A DNA stretch of 64,000 bases from Megalopta genalis (lineage: Eukaryota > Arthropoda > Insecta > Hymenoptera > Halictidae): assembly GCF_051020955.1 (NCBI RefSeq), contig NW_027476096.1, forward strand, positions 2,790,001 through 2,854,000, read 5' to 3'. Shown one piece after another: positions 1 to 13,680 of the stretch. The position numbers were made by a program, and so were the translations under genes. Positions within the stretch are counted from its first letter, which is position 1, and the number at the start of each line of letters is the position of its first letter. Below the pieces are notes generated by a model. That model was not told the DNA's origin. It did no database searches and saw only the letters and a list, made by a program, of their open reading frames with translations.

Positions 1-3000
1 TCGATTCACATCCAAGCGAAACAAATGGATTAGCTTCAAATACTTGTGATATACATTATTTAGCTTCAACTGCATGAGAGACAAACGAGATAGCTTCAAA
101 TCCTGGGGAAGCACATGATTTAAATTCGAATCAATGCGAAGTAGAAGGCATAGCTTCGAATCCATGCGAAACAAATAGTTAAGCTTCAAATACTTGTGAT
201 ATACATGATTTAGCTTCAACTGCATGCGAAACAAACGAGTTAGCTTCAAATCCATACGAACCACATCATTTAGCTTTTGATCCATGCGAAACACATGATT
301 TAGCTTCAAATCAATGCGAAGTAGAAGGCTGAACTTCGTATCCATTCGAAACAAATGGTTTAGCTTGAAATACTTGTGATATACTTGATTTAGCTTCAAC
401 AGCATGCGAATCAAACGAGTTAGCTTCAAATCTAAGCGAAACACATGATTTAGCTTCAAATCAATTCGAAGTAGAAGGCTTAGCTTCAAATCCATGGGAC
501 TCAAATGGTTTAGCTTCAAATACTTGTGATATACTTGAATCAGCTTCAACAGCATGCGAAACAAACGAGTTAGTTTCAAATCTATGCGAAACAGATGATT
601 TAGGGCGAAGTAGAATACTGATCTTTGAATCCATGCGAAACAAGAGGTTTAGCTTCAAATCCATGCGAAACATATGATTTACCTTCAAATCAATAATATG
701 TAGAAGGCTTAGATTCATATCCATGCGATACGAATGATTTAGCTTCAAATACTTGCTAATACAAGTGATATAGCTTCAAATGCAGGCGAAACAAACGAGT
801 TACCTTCAGATCCATGTGAAACACATGATTTAGTTTCAAATCAATGCGAAGACGAATTCTTATCTTCAAATACATGCGAAACGAATGATTTAGCTTCAAA
901 TACTTGCGAATATAAGTGATATAGCTTCAAAAGCAAGGTGAAAGAAACGGGTTAGCTTCAAATCCATGCTGCTGAAATGATTTAGCTTCAAATCAATGCG
1001 AAGTAGGAGGCAGATCTTCGAATCCATGCGGAACACATGATTTAGCTTCAAATCAATCCGAAGTAGAAAGCTGATGGTCGAATCCATGTGAAACAAATGG
1101 TTTAGCTTCAAATACTTGTGATATACATGATTTAGCTTCAACTGCATGCGAAGCAAACTAGTTAGCTTTAAACCCATGCGAAACACATGATTAAACTCCA
1201 AATCAATGCGAAGTAGAAGGCTTTGCTTCAAATCCATGCGAAACACATGATGTAGCTTCAAATCAATGCGAAGAAGAGGGGTGATCTTCGAATCCATGCT
1301 AATCAAATGGTACATATTCAAATAATTGTGATATACATGATTTAGCTTCAACAGCATGCGAAACAAACGAGTTAGCTTCAAATCCATGCGGAACACATGA
1401 TTTAGCTCCAAATCAATGCGAAGTAGGAGGCTTATCTTCAAATCCATGCGAAACAAATCGTTTAGCTTCAAATACTTGTGATATACTTGATTTAGCTTCA
1501 ACTGCATGCGAAACAAACGAGTTAGCTTCTAATCCATGCGCAACACATGATTTAGCTTCAAATCAATGCGAAATAGAAGGGTTATCTTCGAATCCATGCG
1601 AAACAAATGGTTTAGCTTCAAACACTTGTGATATCCATGATTTAGCTTCAACTGCATGCGAAACAACGAGTTAGCTTTAAATCCATGCGAAACACATGAT
1701 TTAACTCCAAATCAATGCGAAGTGGAAGACTGATCTTTGAATCAATGCGAAACACATGATTTAGCTTCAAATCAATGCGAAGTAGAAGGGTTATCTTCGA
1801 ATCCATGCGGAACAAATGATTTAGCTTCAAACACTTGTGATATACATGATTTAGCTTCAACTGCATGCGAAACAAACGAGTTAGCTTTAAATCCATGCGA
1901 AACACATGATTTAGCTCCAAATAAATGCGAAGTAGAAGGCATAGCTTCAAATCCATGGGAATCAAATGATTTATCTTCAAATACTTGTGATATGCATGAC
2001 TTATCTTCAACTGCATGCGAAACAAACGAGTTAGCTTCAAATCCATGCGAAACACATGATTTAAATTCAAATCAATGCGAACTAGAAGCGTTATCATCAA
2101 ATCCGTGCGAATCAAATGGTTTTGCTTCAAATACTTGTGATATACATGATTTTGCTTCAACAGCAAGCGAAACAAACGAGTTAGCTTCAAATCCGTGCGA
2201 AACACATGATTTAAGTTCAAATCAATGCGAACTAGGATAGTTATCATCAAATCCATGCGAAACAAATCGTTTAGCTTCAAATACTTGTGATATACATGAT
2301 TTAGCTTCAACTGCATGCGAAACAAACGAGTTAGCTTCTAATCCATGGGCAAAACATGATTTAGCTTCAAATCAATGCGAAGTAGAAGGGTTATCTTCGA
2401 ATCCATGCGAAACAAATGATTTAGCTTCAAACACTTGTGATATACATGATTTAGCTTCAACTGCATGCGAAACAAACGAGTTAGCTTTAAATCCATGCGA
2501 AACACATGATTTAGCTCCAAATCAATGCGAAGTAGAAGGCATAGCTTCAAATCCATGGAAATCAAATGGTTTAGCTTCAAATACTTGTGATATACATGAT
2601 TTAGCTTCAACAGCATGCGAAACAAACGAGTTAGATTCAAAAACCATGCGAAACACATGATTTAGCTTCAAATCAATGCGAAGAAAAGGGGTGATCTTCT
2701 AATCCATGCTAATCAAATGGTTTAGCTTCAAATACTTGTGATATACATGATTTAGCTTCAACAGCGTGCGAAACAAACGAGTTAGCTTTAAATCCATGCG
2801 AAACACATGATTTAGCTCCAAATCAATGCGAAGTAGAAGGCATAGCTTCAAATCCATGGAAATCAAATGGTTTAGCTTCAAATACTTGTGATATACATGA
2901 TTTAGCTTCAACAGCATGCGAAACAAACGAGTTAGCTTCAAATCCATGCGAAGCACATGATTTAGCTTCAAACCAATACGAAGTAGAAGGGTTATCTTCG

Positions 3001-3293
3001 AATCCATGCGAAACAAATGGTTTAGCTTCAAACGCTTGTGATATACATGATTTAGCTTCAACAGCATGCGAAACAAACGAGTTAGCTTCAAAAACCATGC
3101 GAAACACATGATTTAGCTTCAAATCGATGCGAAGTAGAAGGCTTATCTACGAATCCTTGCGAAACAAATGGTTTAGCTGCAAATGCTTGTGATATACATG
3201 ATTCAGCATCAACTGCATGCGAAACAAACGAGTTAGCTTCAAATCCAGGGGAAGCACATGATTTAAATTCGTATCAATGCGAAGTAGAAGGCT
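1..3293. repeat. 3.29-kb third-order unit, copy 1
   Basis: The sequence from position 1 restarts at 3294 and again at 6737. Markers that identify the unit are a shortened B monomer with GATTTAGGGCGAAGTAG near 597, the variant TGCTAATACAAGTGATATAG near 749, and CGAATATAAGTGATATAGC near 906. The length is 110 monomers (22 pentamers) minus seven bases. The first base of the window is an arbitrary phase of this period, not a true repeat edge: the bases just before 3294 and just before 6737 are the same. Confidence 0.93.
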
Positions 3294-6200
3294 TCGATTC
3301 ACATCCAAGCGAAACAAATGGATTAGCTTCAAATACTTGTGATATACATTATTTAGCTTCAACTGCATGAGAGACAAACGAGATAGCTTCAAATCCTGGG
3401 GAAGCACATGATTTAAATTCGAATCAATGCAAAGTAGAAGGCATTGCTTCGAATCCATGCGAAACAAATAGTTAAGCTTCAAATACTTGTGATATACATG
3501 ATTTAGCTTCAACTGCATGCGAAACAAACGAGTTAGCTTCAAATCCATACGAACCACATCATTTAGCTTTTGATCCATGCGAAACACATGATTTAGCTTC
3601 AAATCAATGCGAAGTAGAAGGCTGAACTTCGTATCCATTCGAAACAAATGGTTTAGCTTGAAATACTTGTGATATACTTGATTTAGCTTCAACAGCATGC
3701 GAATCAAACGAGTTAGCTTCAAATCTAAGCGAAACACATGATTTAGCTTCAAATCAATTCGAAGTAGAAGGCTTAGCTTCAAATCCATGGGACTCAAATG
3801 GTTTAGCTTCAAATACTTGTGATATACTTGAATCAGCTTCAACAGCATGCGAAACAAACGAGTTAGTTTCAAATCTATGCGAAACAGATGATTTAGGGCG
3901 AAGTAGAATACTGATCTTTGAATCCATGCGAAACAAGAGGTTTAGCTTCAAATCCATGCGAAACATATGATTTACCTTCAAATCAATAATATGTAGAAGG
4001 CTTAGATTCATATCCATGCGATACGAATGATTTAGCTTCAAATACTTGCTAATACAAGTGATATAGCTTCAAATGCAGGCGAAACAAACGAGTTACCTTC
4101 AGATCCATGTGAAACACATGATTTAGTTTCAAATCAATGCGAAGACGAATTCTTATCTTCAAATACATGCGAAACGAATGATTTAGCTTCAAATACTTGC
4201 GAATATAAGTGATATAGCTTCAAAAGCAAGGTGAAAGAAACGGGTTAGCTTCAAATCCATGCTGCTGAAATGATTTAGCTTCAAATCAATGCGAAGTAGG
4301 AGGCAGATCTTCGAATCCATGCGGAACACATGATTTAGCTTCAAATCAATCCGAAGTAGAAAGCTGATGGTCGAATCCATGTGAAACAAATGGTTTAGCT
4401 TCAAATACTTGTGATATACATGATTTAGCTTCAACTGCATGCGAAGCAAACTAGTTAGCTTTAAACCCATGCGAAACACATGATTAAACTCCAAATCAAT
4501 GCGAAGTAGAAGGCTTTGCTTCAAATCCATGCGAAACACATGATGTAGCTTCAAATCAATGCGAAGAAGAGGGGTGATCTTCGAATCCATGCTAATCAAA
4601 TGGTACATATTCAAATAATTGTGATATACATGATTTAGCTTCAACAGCATGCGAAACAAACGAGTTAGCTTCAAATCCATGCGGAACACATGATTTAGCT
4701 CCAAATCAATGCGAAGTAGGAGGCTTATCTTCAAATCCATGCGAAACAAATCGTTTAGCTTCAAATACTTGTGATATACTTGATTTAGCTACAACTGCAT
4801 GCGAAACAAACGAGTTAGCTTCTAATCCATGCGCAACACATGATTTAGCTTCAAATCAATGCGAAATAGAAGGGTTATCTTCGAATCCATGCGAAACAAA
4901 TGGTTTAGCTTCAAACACTTGTGATATCCATGATTTAGCTTCAACTGCATGCGAAACAACGAGTTAGCTTTAAATCCATGCGAAACACATGATTTAACTC
5001 CAAATCAATGTAGAAGTGGAAGACTGATCTTTGAATCAATGCGAAACACATGATTTAGCTTCAAATCAATGCGAAGTAGAAGGGTTATCTTCGAATCCAT
5101 GCGAAACAAATGATTTAGCTTCAAACACTTGTGATATACATGATTTAGCTTCAACTGCATGCGAAACAAACGAGTTAGCTTTAAATCCATGCGAAACACA
5201 TGATTTAGCTCCAAATAAATGCGAAGTAGAAGGCATAGCTTCAAATCCATGGGAATCAAATGATTTATCTTCAAATACTTGTGATATGCATGACTTATCT
5301 TCAACTGCATGCGAAACAAACGAGTTAGCTTCAAATCCATGCGACACACATGATTTAAATTCAAATCAATGCGAACTAGAAGCGGTATCATCAAATCCGT
5401 GCGAATAAAATGGTTTTGCTTCAAATACTTGTGATATACATGATTTTGCTTCAACAGCAAGCGAAACAAACGAGTTAGCTTCAAATCCGTGCGAAACACA
5501 TGATTTAAGTTCAAATCAATGCGAACTAGGATAGTTATCATCAAATCCATGCGAAACAAATCGTTTAGCTTCAAATACTTGTGATATACATGATTTAGCT
5601 TCAACTGCATGCGAAACAAACGAGTTAGCTTCTAATCCATGGGCAAAACATGATTTAGCTTCAAATCAATGCGAAGTAGAATGGTTATCTTCGAATCCAT
5701 GCGAAACAAATGGTTTAGCTTCAAACACTTGTGATATCCATGATTTAGCTTCAACTGCATGCGAAACAACGAGTTAGCTTTAAATCCATGCGAAACACAT
5801 GATTTAGCTTCAAATCAATGCGAAGTAGAAGGGTTATCTTCGAATCCATGGGAAACAAATGATTTAGCTTCAAACACTTGTGATATACATGATTTAGCTT
5901 CAACTGCATGCGAAACAAACGAGTTAGCTTTAAATCCATGCGAAACACATGATTTAGCTCCAAATCAATGCGAAGTAGAAGGCATAGCTTCAAATCCATG
6001 GAAATCAAATGGTTTAGCTTCAAATACTTGTGATATACATGATTTAGCTTCAACAGCATGCGAAACAAACGAGTTAGATTCAAAAACCATGCGAAACACA
6101 TGATTTAGCTTCAAATCAATGCGAAGAAAAGGGGTGATCTTCTAATCCATGCTAATCAAATGGTTCATATACAAATACTTGTGATATACATGATTTAGCT

Positions 6201-6736
6201 TCAACAGCGTGCGAAACAAACGAGTTAGCTTTAAATCCATGCGAAACACATGATTTAGCTCCAAATCAATGCGAAGTAGAAGGCATAGCTTCAAATCCAT
6301 GGAAATCAAATGGCTTAGCTTCAAATACTTGTGATATACATGATTTAGCTTCAACAGCATGCGAAACAAACGAGTTAGCTTCAAATCCATGCGAAGCACA
6401 TGATTTAGCTTCAAACCAATACGAAGTAGAAGGGTTATCTTCGAATCCATGCGAAACAAATGGTTTAGCTTCAAACGCTTGTGATATACATGATTTAGCT
6501 TCAACAGCATGCGAAACAAACGAGTTAGCTTCAAAAACCATGCGAAACACATGATTTAGCTTCAAATCGATGCGAAGTAGAAGGCTTATCTACGAATCCT
6601 TGCGAAACAAATGGTTTAGCTGCAAATGCTTGTGATATACATGATTCACCATCAACTGCATGCGAAACAAACGAGTTAGCTTCAAATCCAGGGGAAGCAC
6701 ATGATTTAAATTCGTATCAATGCGAAGTAGAAGGCT
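3294..6736. repeat. 3.44-kb third-order unit, copy 2
   Basis: This copy is nearly identical to 1-3293 but carries one extra pentamer at about 5671-5820, plus a one-base gain near 5010 (CAATGTAGAAGTGG in place of CAATGCGAAGTGG). Together these account for the 150-base length difference. The extra pentamer contains the AACAACGAG one-base deletion. This looks like gain or loss of one pentamer by unequal exchange after the kilobase-scale duplication. Confidence 0.92.
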
Positions 6737-7490
6737 TCGATTCACATCCAAGCGAAACAAATGGATTAGCTTCAAATACTTGTGATATACATTATTTAGC
6801 TTCAACTGCATGAGAGACAAACGAGATAGCTTCAAATCCTGGGGAAGCACATGATTTAAATTCGAATCAATGCGAAGTAGAAGGCATAGCTTCGAATCCA
6901 TGCGAAACAAATGGTTAAGCTTCAAATACTTGTGATATACATGATTTAGCTTCAACTGCATGCGAAACAAACGAGTTAGCTTCAAATCGATACGAACCAC
7001 ATCATTTAGCTTCAGATCCATGCGAAACACATGATTTAGCTTCAAATCAATGCGAAGTAGAAGGCTGAACTTCGTATCCATTCGAAACAAATGGTTTAGC
7101 TTGAAATACTTGTGATATACTTGATTTAGCTTCAACAGCATGCGAATCAAACGAGTTAGCTTCAAATCTATGCGAAACACATGATTTAGCTTCAAATCAA
7201 TTCGAAGTAGAAGGCTTAGCTTCAAATCCATGGGACTCAAATGGTTTAGCTTCAAATACTTGTGATATACTTGAATCAGCTTCAACAGCATGCGAAACAA
7301 ACGAGTTAGTTTCAAATCTATGCGAAACAGATGATTTAGGGCGAAGTAGAATACTGATCTTTGAATCCATGCGAAACAAGAGGTTTAGCTTCAAATCCAT
7401 GCGAAACATATGATTTACCTTCAAATCAATGATATGTAGAAGGCTTAGATTCATATCCATGCGATACGAATGATTTAGCTTCAAATACTT
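6737..7490. repeat. Third-order unit, partial copy 3
   Basis: This stretch follows copies 1 and 2 closely up to about 7490. It then jumps over about 151 bases (one pentamer, equivalent to 755-905 of copy 1), because AAATACTTGC joins directly to GAATATAAGTGATATAGC. After this the order of variants no longer follows copies 1 and 2, so the rest of the unit has been rearranged or replaced. Confidence 0.85.
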
Positions 7491-8096
7491 GCGAATATAA
7501 GTGATATAGCTTCAAAAGCAAGGTGAAAGAAACGTGTTAGCTTCAAATCCATGCTGTTGAAATGATTTAGCTTCAAATCAATGCGAAGTAGGAGGCAGAT
7601 CTTCGAATCCATGCGGAACAAATGGTTTAGCTTCACATACTTGTGATATACATGATTTAGCTTCAACAGCATGCGAAACTAACGAGATAGCTTCAAATCC
7701 ATGCGAAACACATGATTTAGCTTCAAATCAATCCGAAGTAGAAAGCTGATGGTCGAATCCATGTGAAACAAATGGTTTAGCTTCAAATACTTGTGATATA
7801 CATGATTTATCTTCAACTGCATGCGAAACAAACGAGTTAGCTTTAAATCCATGCGAAACATATGATTTAGCTCCAAATCAATGCGAAGTAGAAGGCATAG
7901 GTTCAAATCCATGGAAATCAAATGGTTTAGCTTCAAATACTTGTGATATTCTGGATTTAACTTCAACTGCATGTGAAACAAACGAGTTAGCTTAAAATCC
8001 AAGCGAAACAGATTATTTATCTTCAAATCAATGCGAGGTAGAAGGCTTAGCTTCAAATCCATGCGAAACAAACGTGTTAGCTTCAAATCCATGCGA

Positions 8097-9236
8097 AACA
8101 CATGATTTAGCTTCAAATCAATGCGAAGTAGAACGATTATCTTCGAATCCATGCAAAACAAATGGTTTAGCTTCAAACACTTGTGATATACATGATTTAG
8201 CTTCAGCTGCATGCGAAACAAACTAGTTAGCTTTAAACCCATGCGAAACACATGATTAAACTCCAAATCAATGCGAAGTAGAAGGCTTTGCTTCAAACCC
8301 ATGCGAAACACATGATTTAGCTTCAAATCAATGCGAAGAAGAGGGGTGATCTTCGAATCCATGCTAATCAAATGGTACATATTCAAATAATCGTGATATA
8401 CATGATTTAGCTTCAACAGCATGCGAAACAAACGAGTTAGCTTCAAATCCATGCGGAACACATGATTTAGCTCCAAATCAATGCGAAGTAGGAGGCTTAT
8501 CTTCAAATCCATGCGAAACAAATCGTTTAGCTTCAAATACTTGTGATATACTTGATTTAGCTTCAACTGCATGCGAAACAAACGAGTTAGCTTCTAATCC
8601 ATGCGCAACACATGATTTAGCTTCAAATCAATGCGAAATAGAAGGGTTATCTTCGAATCCATGCGAAACAAATGGTTTAGCTTCAAACACTTGTGATATC
8701 CATGATTTAGCTTCAACTGCATGCGAAACAACGAGTTAGCTTTAAATCCATGCGGAACACATGATTTAGCTTCAAATCAATGCGAAGTAGAAGGGTTATC
8801 TTCGAATCCATGCGAAACAAATGATTTAGCTTCAAACACTTGTGATATACATGATTTAGCTTCAACTGCATGCGAAACAAACGAGTTAGCTTTAAATCCA
8901 TGCGAAACACATGATTTAGCTCCAAATAAATGCGAAGTAGAAGGCATAGCTTCAAATCCATGGGAATCAAATGATTTATCTTGAAATACTTGTGATATGC
9001 ATGACTTATCTTCAACTGCATGCGAAACAATCGAGTTAGCCTCAAATCCATGCGAAACACATGATTTAAATTCAAATCAATGCGAACTAGAAGGGTTATC
9101 ATCAAATCCGTGCGAATCAAATGGTTTTGCTTCAAGTACTTGTGATATACATGATTTAGCTTCAACAGCAAGCGAAACAAACGAGTTAGCTTCAAATCCG
9201 TGCGAAACACATGATTTAAGTTCAAATCAATGCGAA
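8097..9236. repeat. 1.14-kb block, copy 1 (1,618-base offset)
   Basis: This block matches 9715-10854 at a constant offset of 1,618 bases (54 monomers minus two bases). The match begins just after a GAAACA/GGAACA mismatch and ends at GCGAAGTAG against GCGAACTAG. A handful of single-base differences lie near 8960-9140. The sub-block starting at 8281 (GAAGGCTTTGCTTCAAACC) occurs a third time from 9240, so duplications are nested here. Confidence 0.86.
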
Positions 9237-9714
9237 GTAGAAGGCTTTGCTTCAAACCCATGCGAAACACATGATTTAGCTTCAAATCAATGCGAAGAAG
9301 AGGGGTGATCTTCGAATCCATGCTAATCAAATGGTACATATTCAAATAATCGTGATATACATGATTTAGCTTCAACAGCATGCGAAACAAACGAGTTAGC
9401 TTCAAATCCATGCGGAACACATGATTTAGCTCCAAATCAATGCGAAGTAGGAGGCTTATCTTCAAATCCATGCGAAACAAATCGTTTAGCTTCAAATACT
9501 TGTGATATACTAGATTTAGCTTCAACTGCATGCGAAACAAACGGGTTAGCTTCTAATCCATGCGCAACACATGATTTAGCTTCAAATCAATGCGAAATAG
9601 AAGGGTTATCTTCGAATCCATGCGAAACAAATGGTTTAGCTTCAAACACTTGTGATATCCATGATTTAGCTTCAACTGCATGCGAAACAACGAGTTAGCT
9701 TTAAATCCATGCGG

Positions 9715-10854
9715 AACACATGATTTAGCTTCAAATCAATGCGAAGTAGAACGATTATCTTCGAATCCATGCAAAACAAATGGTTTAGCTTCAAACACTT
9801 GTGATATACATGATTTAGCTTCAGCTGCATGCGAAACAAACTAGTTAGCTTTAAACCCATGCGAAACACATGATTAAACTCCAAATCAATGCGAAGTAGA
9901 AGGCTTTGCTTCAAACCCATGCGAAACACATGATTTAGCTTCAAATCAATGCGAAGAAGAGGGGTGATCTTCGAATCCATGCTAATCAAATGGTACATAT
10001 TCAAATAATCGTGATATACATGATTTAGCTTCAACAGCATGCGAAACAAACGAGTTAGCTTCAAATCCATGCGGAACACATGATTTAGCTCCAAATCAAT
10101 GCGAAGTAGGAGGCTTATCTTCAAATCCATGCGAAACAAATCGTTTAGCTTCAAATACTTGTGATATACTTGATTTAGCTTCAACTGCATGCGAAACAAA
10201 CGAGTTAGCTTCTAATCCATGCGCAACACATGATTTAGCTTCAAATCAATGCGAAATAGAAGGGTTATCTTCGAATCCATGCGAAACAAATGGTTTAGCT
10301 TCAAACACTTGTGATATCCATGATTTAGCTTCAACTGCATGCGAAACAACGAGTTAGCTTTAAATCCATGCGGAACACATGATTTAGCTTCAAATCAATG
10401 CGAAGTAGAAGGGTTATCTTCGAATCCATGCGAAACAAATGATTTAGCTTCAAACACTTGTGATATACATGATTTAGCTTCAACTGCATGCGAAACAAAC
10501 GAGTTAGCTTTAAATCCATGCGAAACACATGATTTAGCTCCAAATAAATGCGAAGTAGAAGGCATAGCTTCAAATCCATGGGAATCAAATGGTTTATCTT
10601 CAAATACTTGTGATATGCATGACTTATCTTCAACTGCATGCGAAACAAACGAGTTAGCTTCAAATCCATACGAAACACATGATTTAAATTCAAATCAATG
10701 CGAACTAGAAAGGTTATCATCAAATCCGTGCGAATCAAATGGTTTTGCTTCAAATACTTGTGACATACATGATTTAGCTTCAACAGCAAGCGAAACAAAC
10801 GAGTTAGCTTCAAATCCGTGCGAAACACATGATTTAAGTTCAAATCAATGCGAA
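9715..10854. repeat. 1.14-kb block, copy 2 (1,618-base offset)
   Basis: This is the second copy of 8097-9236. The two copies are separated by a 9240-9710 stretch that repeats the segment beginning at 8281 (offset 959) and is repeated again beginning at 9899 (offset 659). All three carry GGGGTGATCTTCGAATCC followed by ATGCTAATCAAATGGTACAT and the unusual AATAATCGTGATATAC D monomer. Confidence 0.86.
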
Positions 10855-11528
10855 CTAGGATGGTTATCATCAAATCCATGCGAAACAAATCGTTTAGCTT
10901 CAAATACTTGTGATATACATGATTTAGCTTCAACTGCATGCGAAACAAACGAGTTAGCTTCTAATCCATGCGCAAAACATGATTTAGCTTCAAATCAATG
11001 CGAAGTAGAAGGGTTATCTTCGAATCCATGCGAAACAAATGGTTTAGCTTCAAACACTTGTGATATCCATGATTTAGCTTCAACTGCATGCGAAACAACG
11101 AGTTAGCTTTAAATCCATGCGAAACACATGATTTAGCTCCAAATCAATGCGAAGTAGAAGGCATAGCTTCAAATCCATGGGAATCAAATGGTTTATCTTC
11201 AAATACTTGTGATACGCATGACTTATCTTCAACTGCATGCGAAACAAACGAGTTAGCTTCAAATCCATGCAAAACAAATGGTTTAGCTTCAAACACTTGT
11301 GATATACATGATTTAGCTTCAGCTGCATGCGAAACAAACTAGTTAGCTTTAAACCCATGCGAAACACATGATTAAACTCCAAATCAATGCGAAGTAGAAG
11401 GCTTTGCTTCAAATCCATGCGAAACACATGATTTAGCTTCAAATCAATGCGAAGTAGAAGGGTTATCTTCGAATCCATGCGAAACAAATGGTTTAGCTTC
11501 AAACACTTGTGATATACATGACTTAGCT

Positions 11529-12604
11529 TCAACTGCATGCGAAACAACGATTTAGCTTTAAATCGATGCGAAACACATAATTTAACTCCAAATCAATGCG
11601 AAGTAGAAGACTTTGCTTCAAATCCATGCGAAACACATGATTTAGCTTCAAATCAATGCGAAGTAGAAGGCTTTGCTTCAAATCCATGCGAAAGACATGA
11701 TTTAGCTTCAAATCAATGCGAAGTAGAAGGGTTATCTTCGAATTCATGCTAAACAAATGATTTAGCTTCAAACACTTGTGATATACATGATTTAGCTTCA
11801 ACAGCATGCGAAACAAACGAGTTAGCATCAAATCCATGCGAAATACATGATTTAGCTTCAAATCATGCGAAGAAGAAGGCATAGCTTCAAATCCATGGGT
11901 ATCAAATGGTTTATCTTCAAATACTTGTGATATGCATTACTTATCTTCAACTGCATGCGAAACAAACGAGTTAGCTTCAAATCCATGCGAAACACATGAT
12001 TATCTTCAAATCAATGCGAAGAAGAGGGGTGATCTTCGAAACCATGCGAAACACATGATTTAGCTTCAAATCAATGCGAAGTAGAAGGGTTATCTTTGAA
12101 TCCATGCGAAACAAATGGTTTAGCTTCAAACACTTGTGTTATACATGATTTAGCTTCAACTGCATGCGAAACAACGAGTTAGCTTTAAATCCATGCGAAA
12201 CACATGATTTAGCTCCAAATCAATGCGAAGTAGAAGGCATAGCTTCAAATCCATGGGAATCAAATTGTTTATCTTCAAATACCTGTGATATGCATGACTT
12301 ATCTTCAACTGCATGCGAAACAAACGAGTTAGCTTCAAATCCATGCGAAACACATGATTTAAATTCAAGTCAATGCGAACTAGAAAGTTTATCATCAAAT
12401 CCGTGCGAATCAAATGGTTTTGCTTCAAATACTTGTGATATACTTGATTTAGCTTCAACAGCATGCGAAACAAACGAGTTACCTTCAAATCCATGCGAAG
12501 CATATGATTTAACATCAAATCAATGCGAAGCAGAAGGCTGATGTTCGAATCCATGCGAAACAAATGGTTTAGCTTCAAACACTTGTGATATACATGACTT
12601 AGCG
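11529..12604. repeat. 1,076-base tandem duplication, copy 1
   Basis: This block is followed directly by a second copy at 12605-13680. The length is 36 monomers minus four bases, so it is not a whole number of pentamers. Indel markers shared by both copies are AACAACGATTTAG (one base lost), CAAATCATGCGAAG (two lost) and ACATGATTATCTTC (two lost). The left edge is fixed by GACTTAGCTTC here against GACTTAGCGTC at the start of copy 2. Confidence 0.93.
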
Positions 12605-13680
12605 TCAACTGCATGCGAAACAACGATTTAGCTTTAAATCGATGCGAAACACATAATTTAACTCCAAATCAATGCGAAGTAGAAGACTTTGCTTCAAATC
12701 CATGCGAAACACATGATTTAGCTTCAAATCAATGCGAAGTAGAAGGCTTTGCTTCAAATCCATGCGAAAGACATGATTTAGCTTCAAATCAATGCGAAGT
12801 AGAAGGGTTATCTTCGAATTCATGCTAAACAAATGATTTAGCTTCAAACACTTGTGATATACATGATTTAGCTTCAACAGCATGCGAAACAAACGAGTTA
12901 GCATCAAATCCATGCGAAATACATGATTTAGCTTCAAATCATGCGAAGAAGAAGGCATAGCTTCAAATCCATGGGTATCAAATGGTTTATCTTCAAATAC
13001 TTGTGATATGCATTACTTATCTTCAACTGCATGCGAAACAAACGAGTTAGCTTCAAATCCATGCGAAACACATGATTATCTTCAAATCAATGCGAAGAAG
13101 AGGGGTGATCTTCGAAACCATGCGAAACACATGATTTAGCTTCAAATCAATGCGAAGTAGAAAGGTTATCTTTGAATCCATGCGAAACAAATGGTTTAGC
13201 TTCAAACACTTGTGTTATACATGATTTAGCTTCAACTGCATGCGAAACAACGAGTTAGCTTTAAATCCATGCGAAACACATGATTTAGCTCCAAATCAAT
13301 GCGAAGTAGAAGGCATAGCTTCAAATCCATGGGAATCAAATTGTTTATCTTCAAATACCTAAGATATGCATGACTTATCTTCAACTGCATGCGAAACAAA
13401 CGAGTTAGCTTCAAATCCATGCGAAACACATGATTTAAATTCAAGTCAATGCGAACTAGAAAGTTTATCATCAAATCCGTGCGAATCAAATGGTTTTGCT
13501 TCAAATACTTGTGATATACTTGATTTAGCTTCAACAGCATGCGAAACAAACGAGTTACCTTCAAATCCATGCGTAGCATATGATTTAACATCAAATCAAT
13601 GCGAAGCAGAAGGCTGATGTTCGAATCCATGCGAAACAAATGGTTTAGCTTCAAACACTTGTGATATACATGACTTAGCG
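12605..13680. repeat. 1,076-base tandem duplication, copy 2
   Basis: This copy is near-identical to 11529-12604. Differences seen include ACCTAAGATATG for ACCTGTGATATG near 13357, GAAAGGTTATC for GAAGGGTTATC near 13160, and TGCGTAGCATATG for TGCGAAGCATATG near 13570. A third, partial copy starts at 13681 and breaks off at about 13820. Confidence 0.92.
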
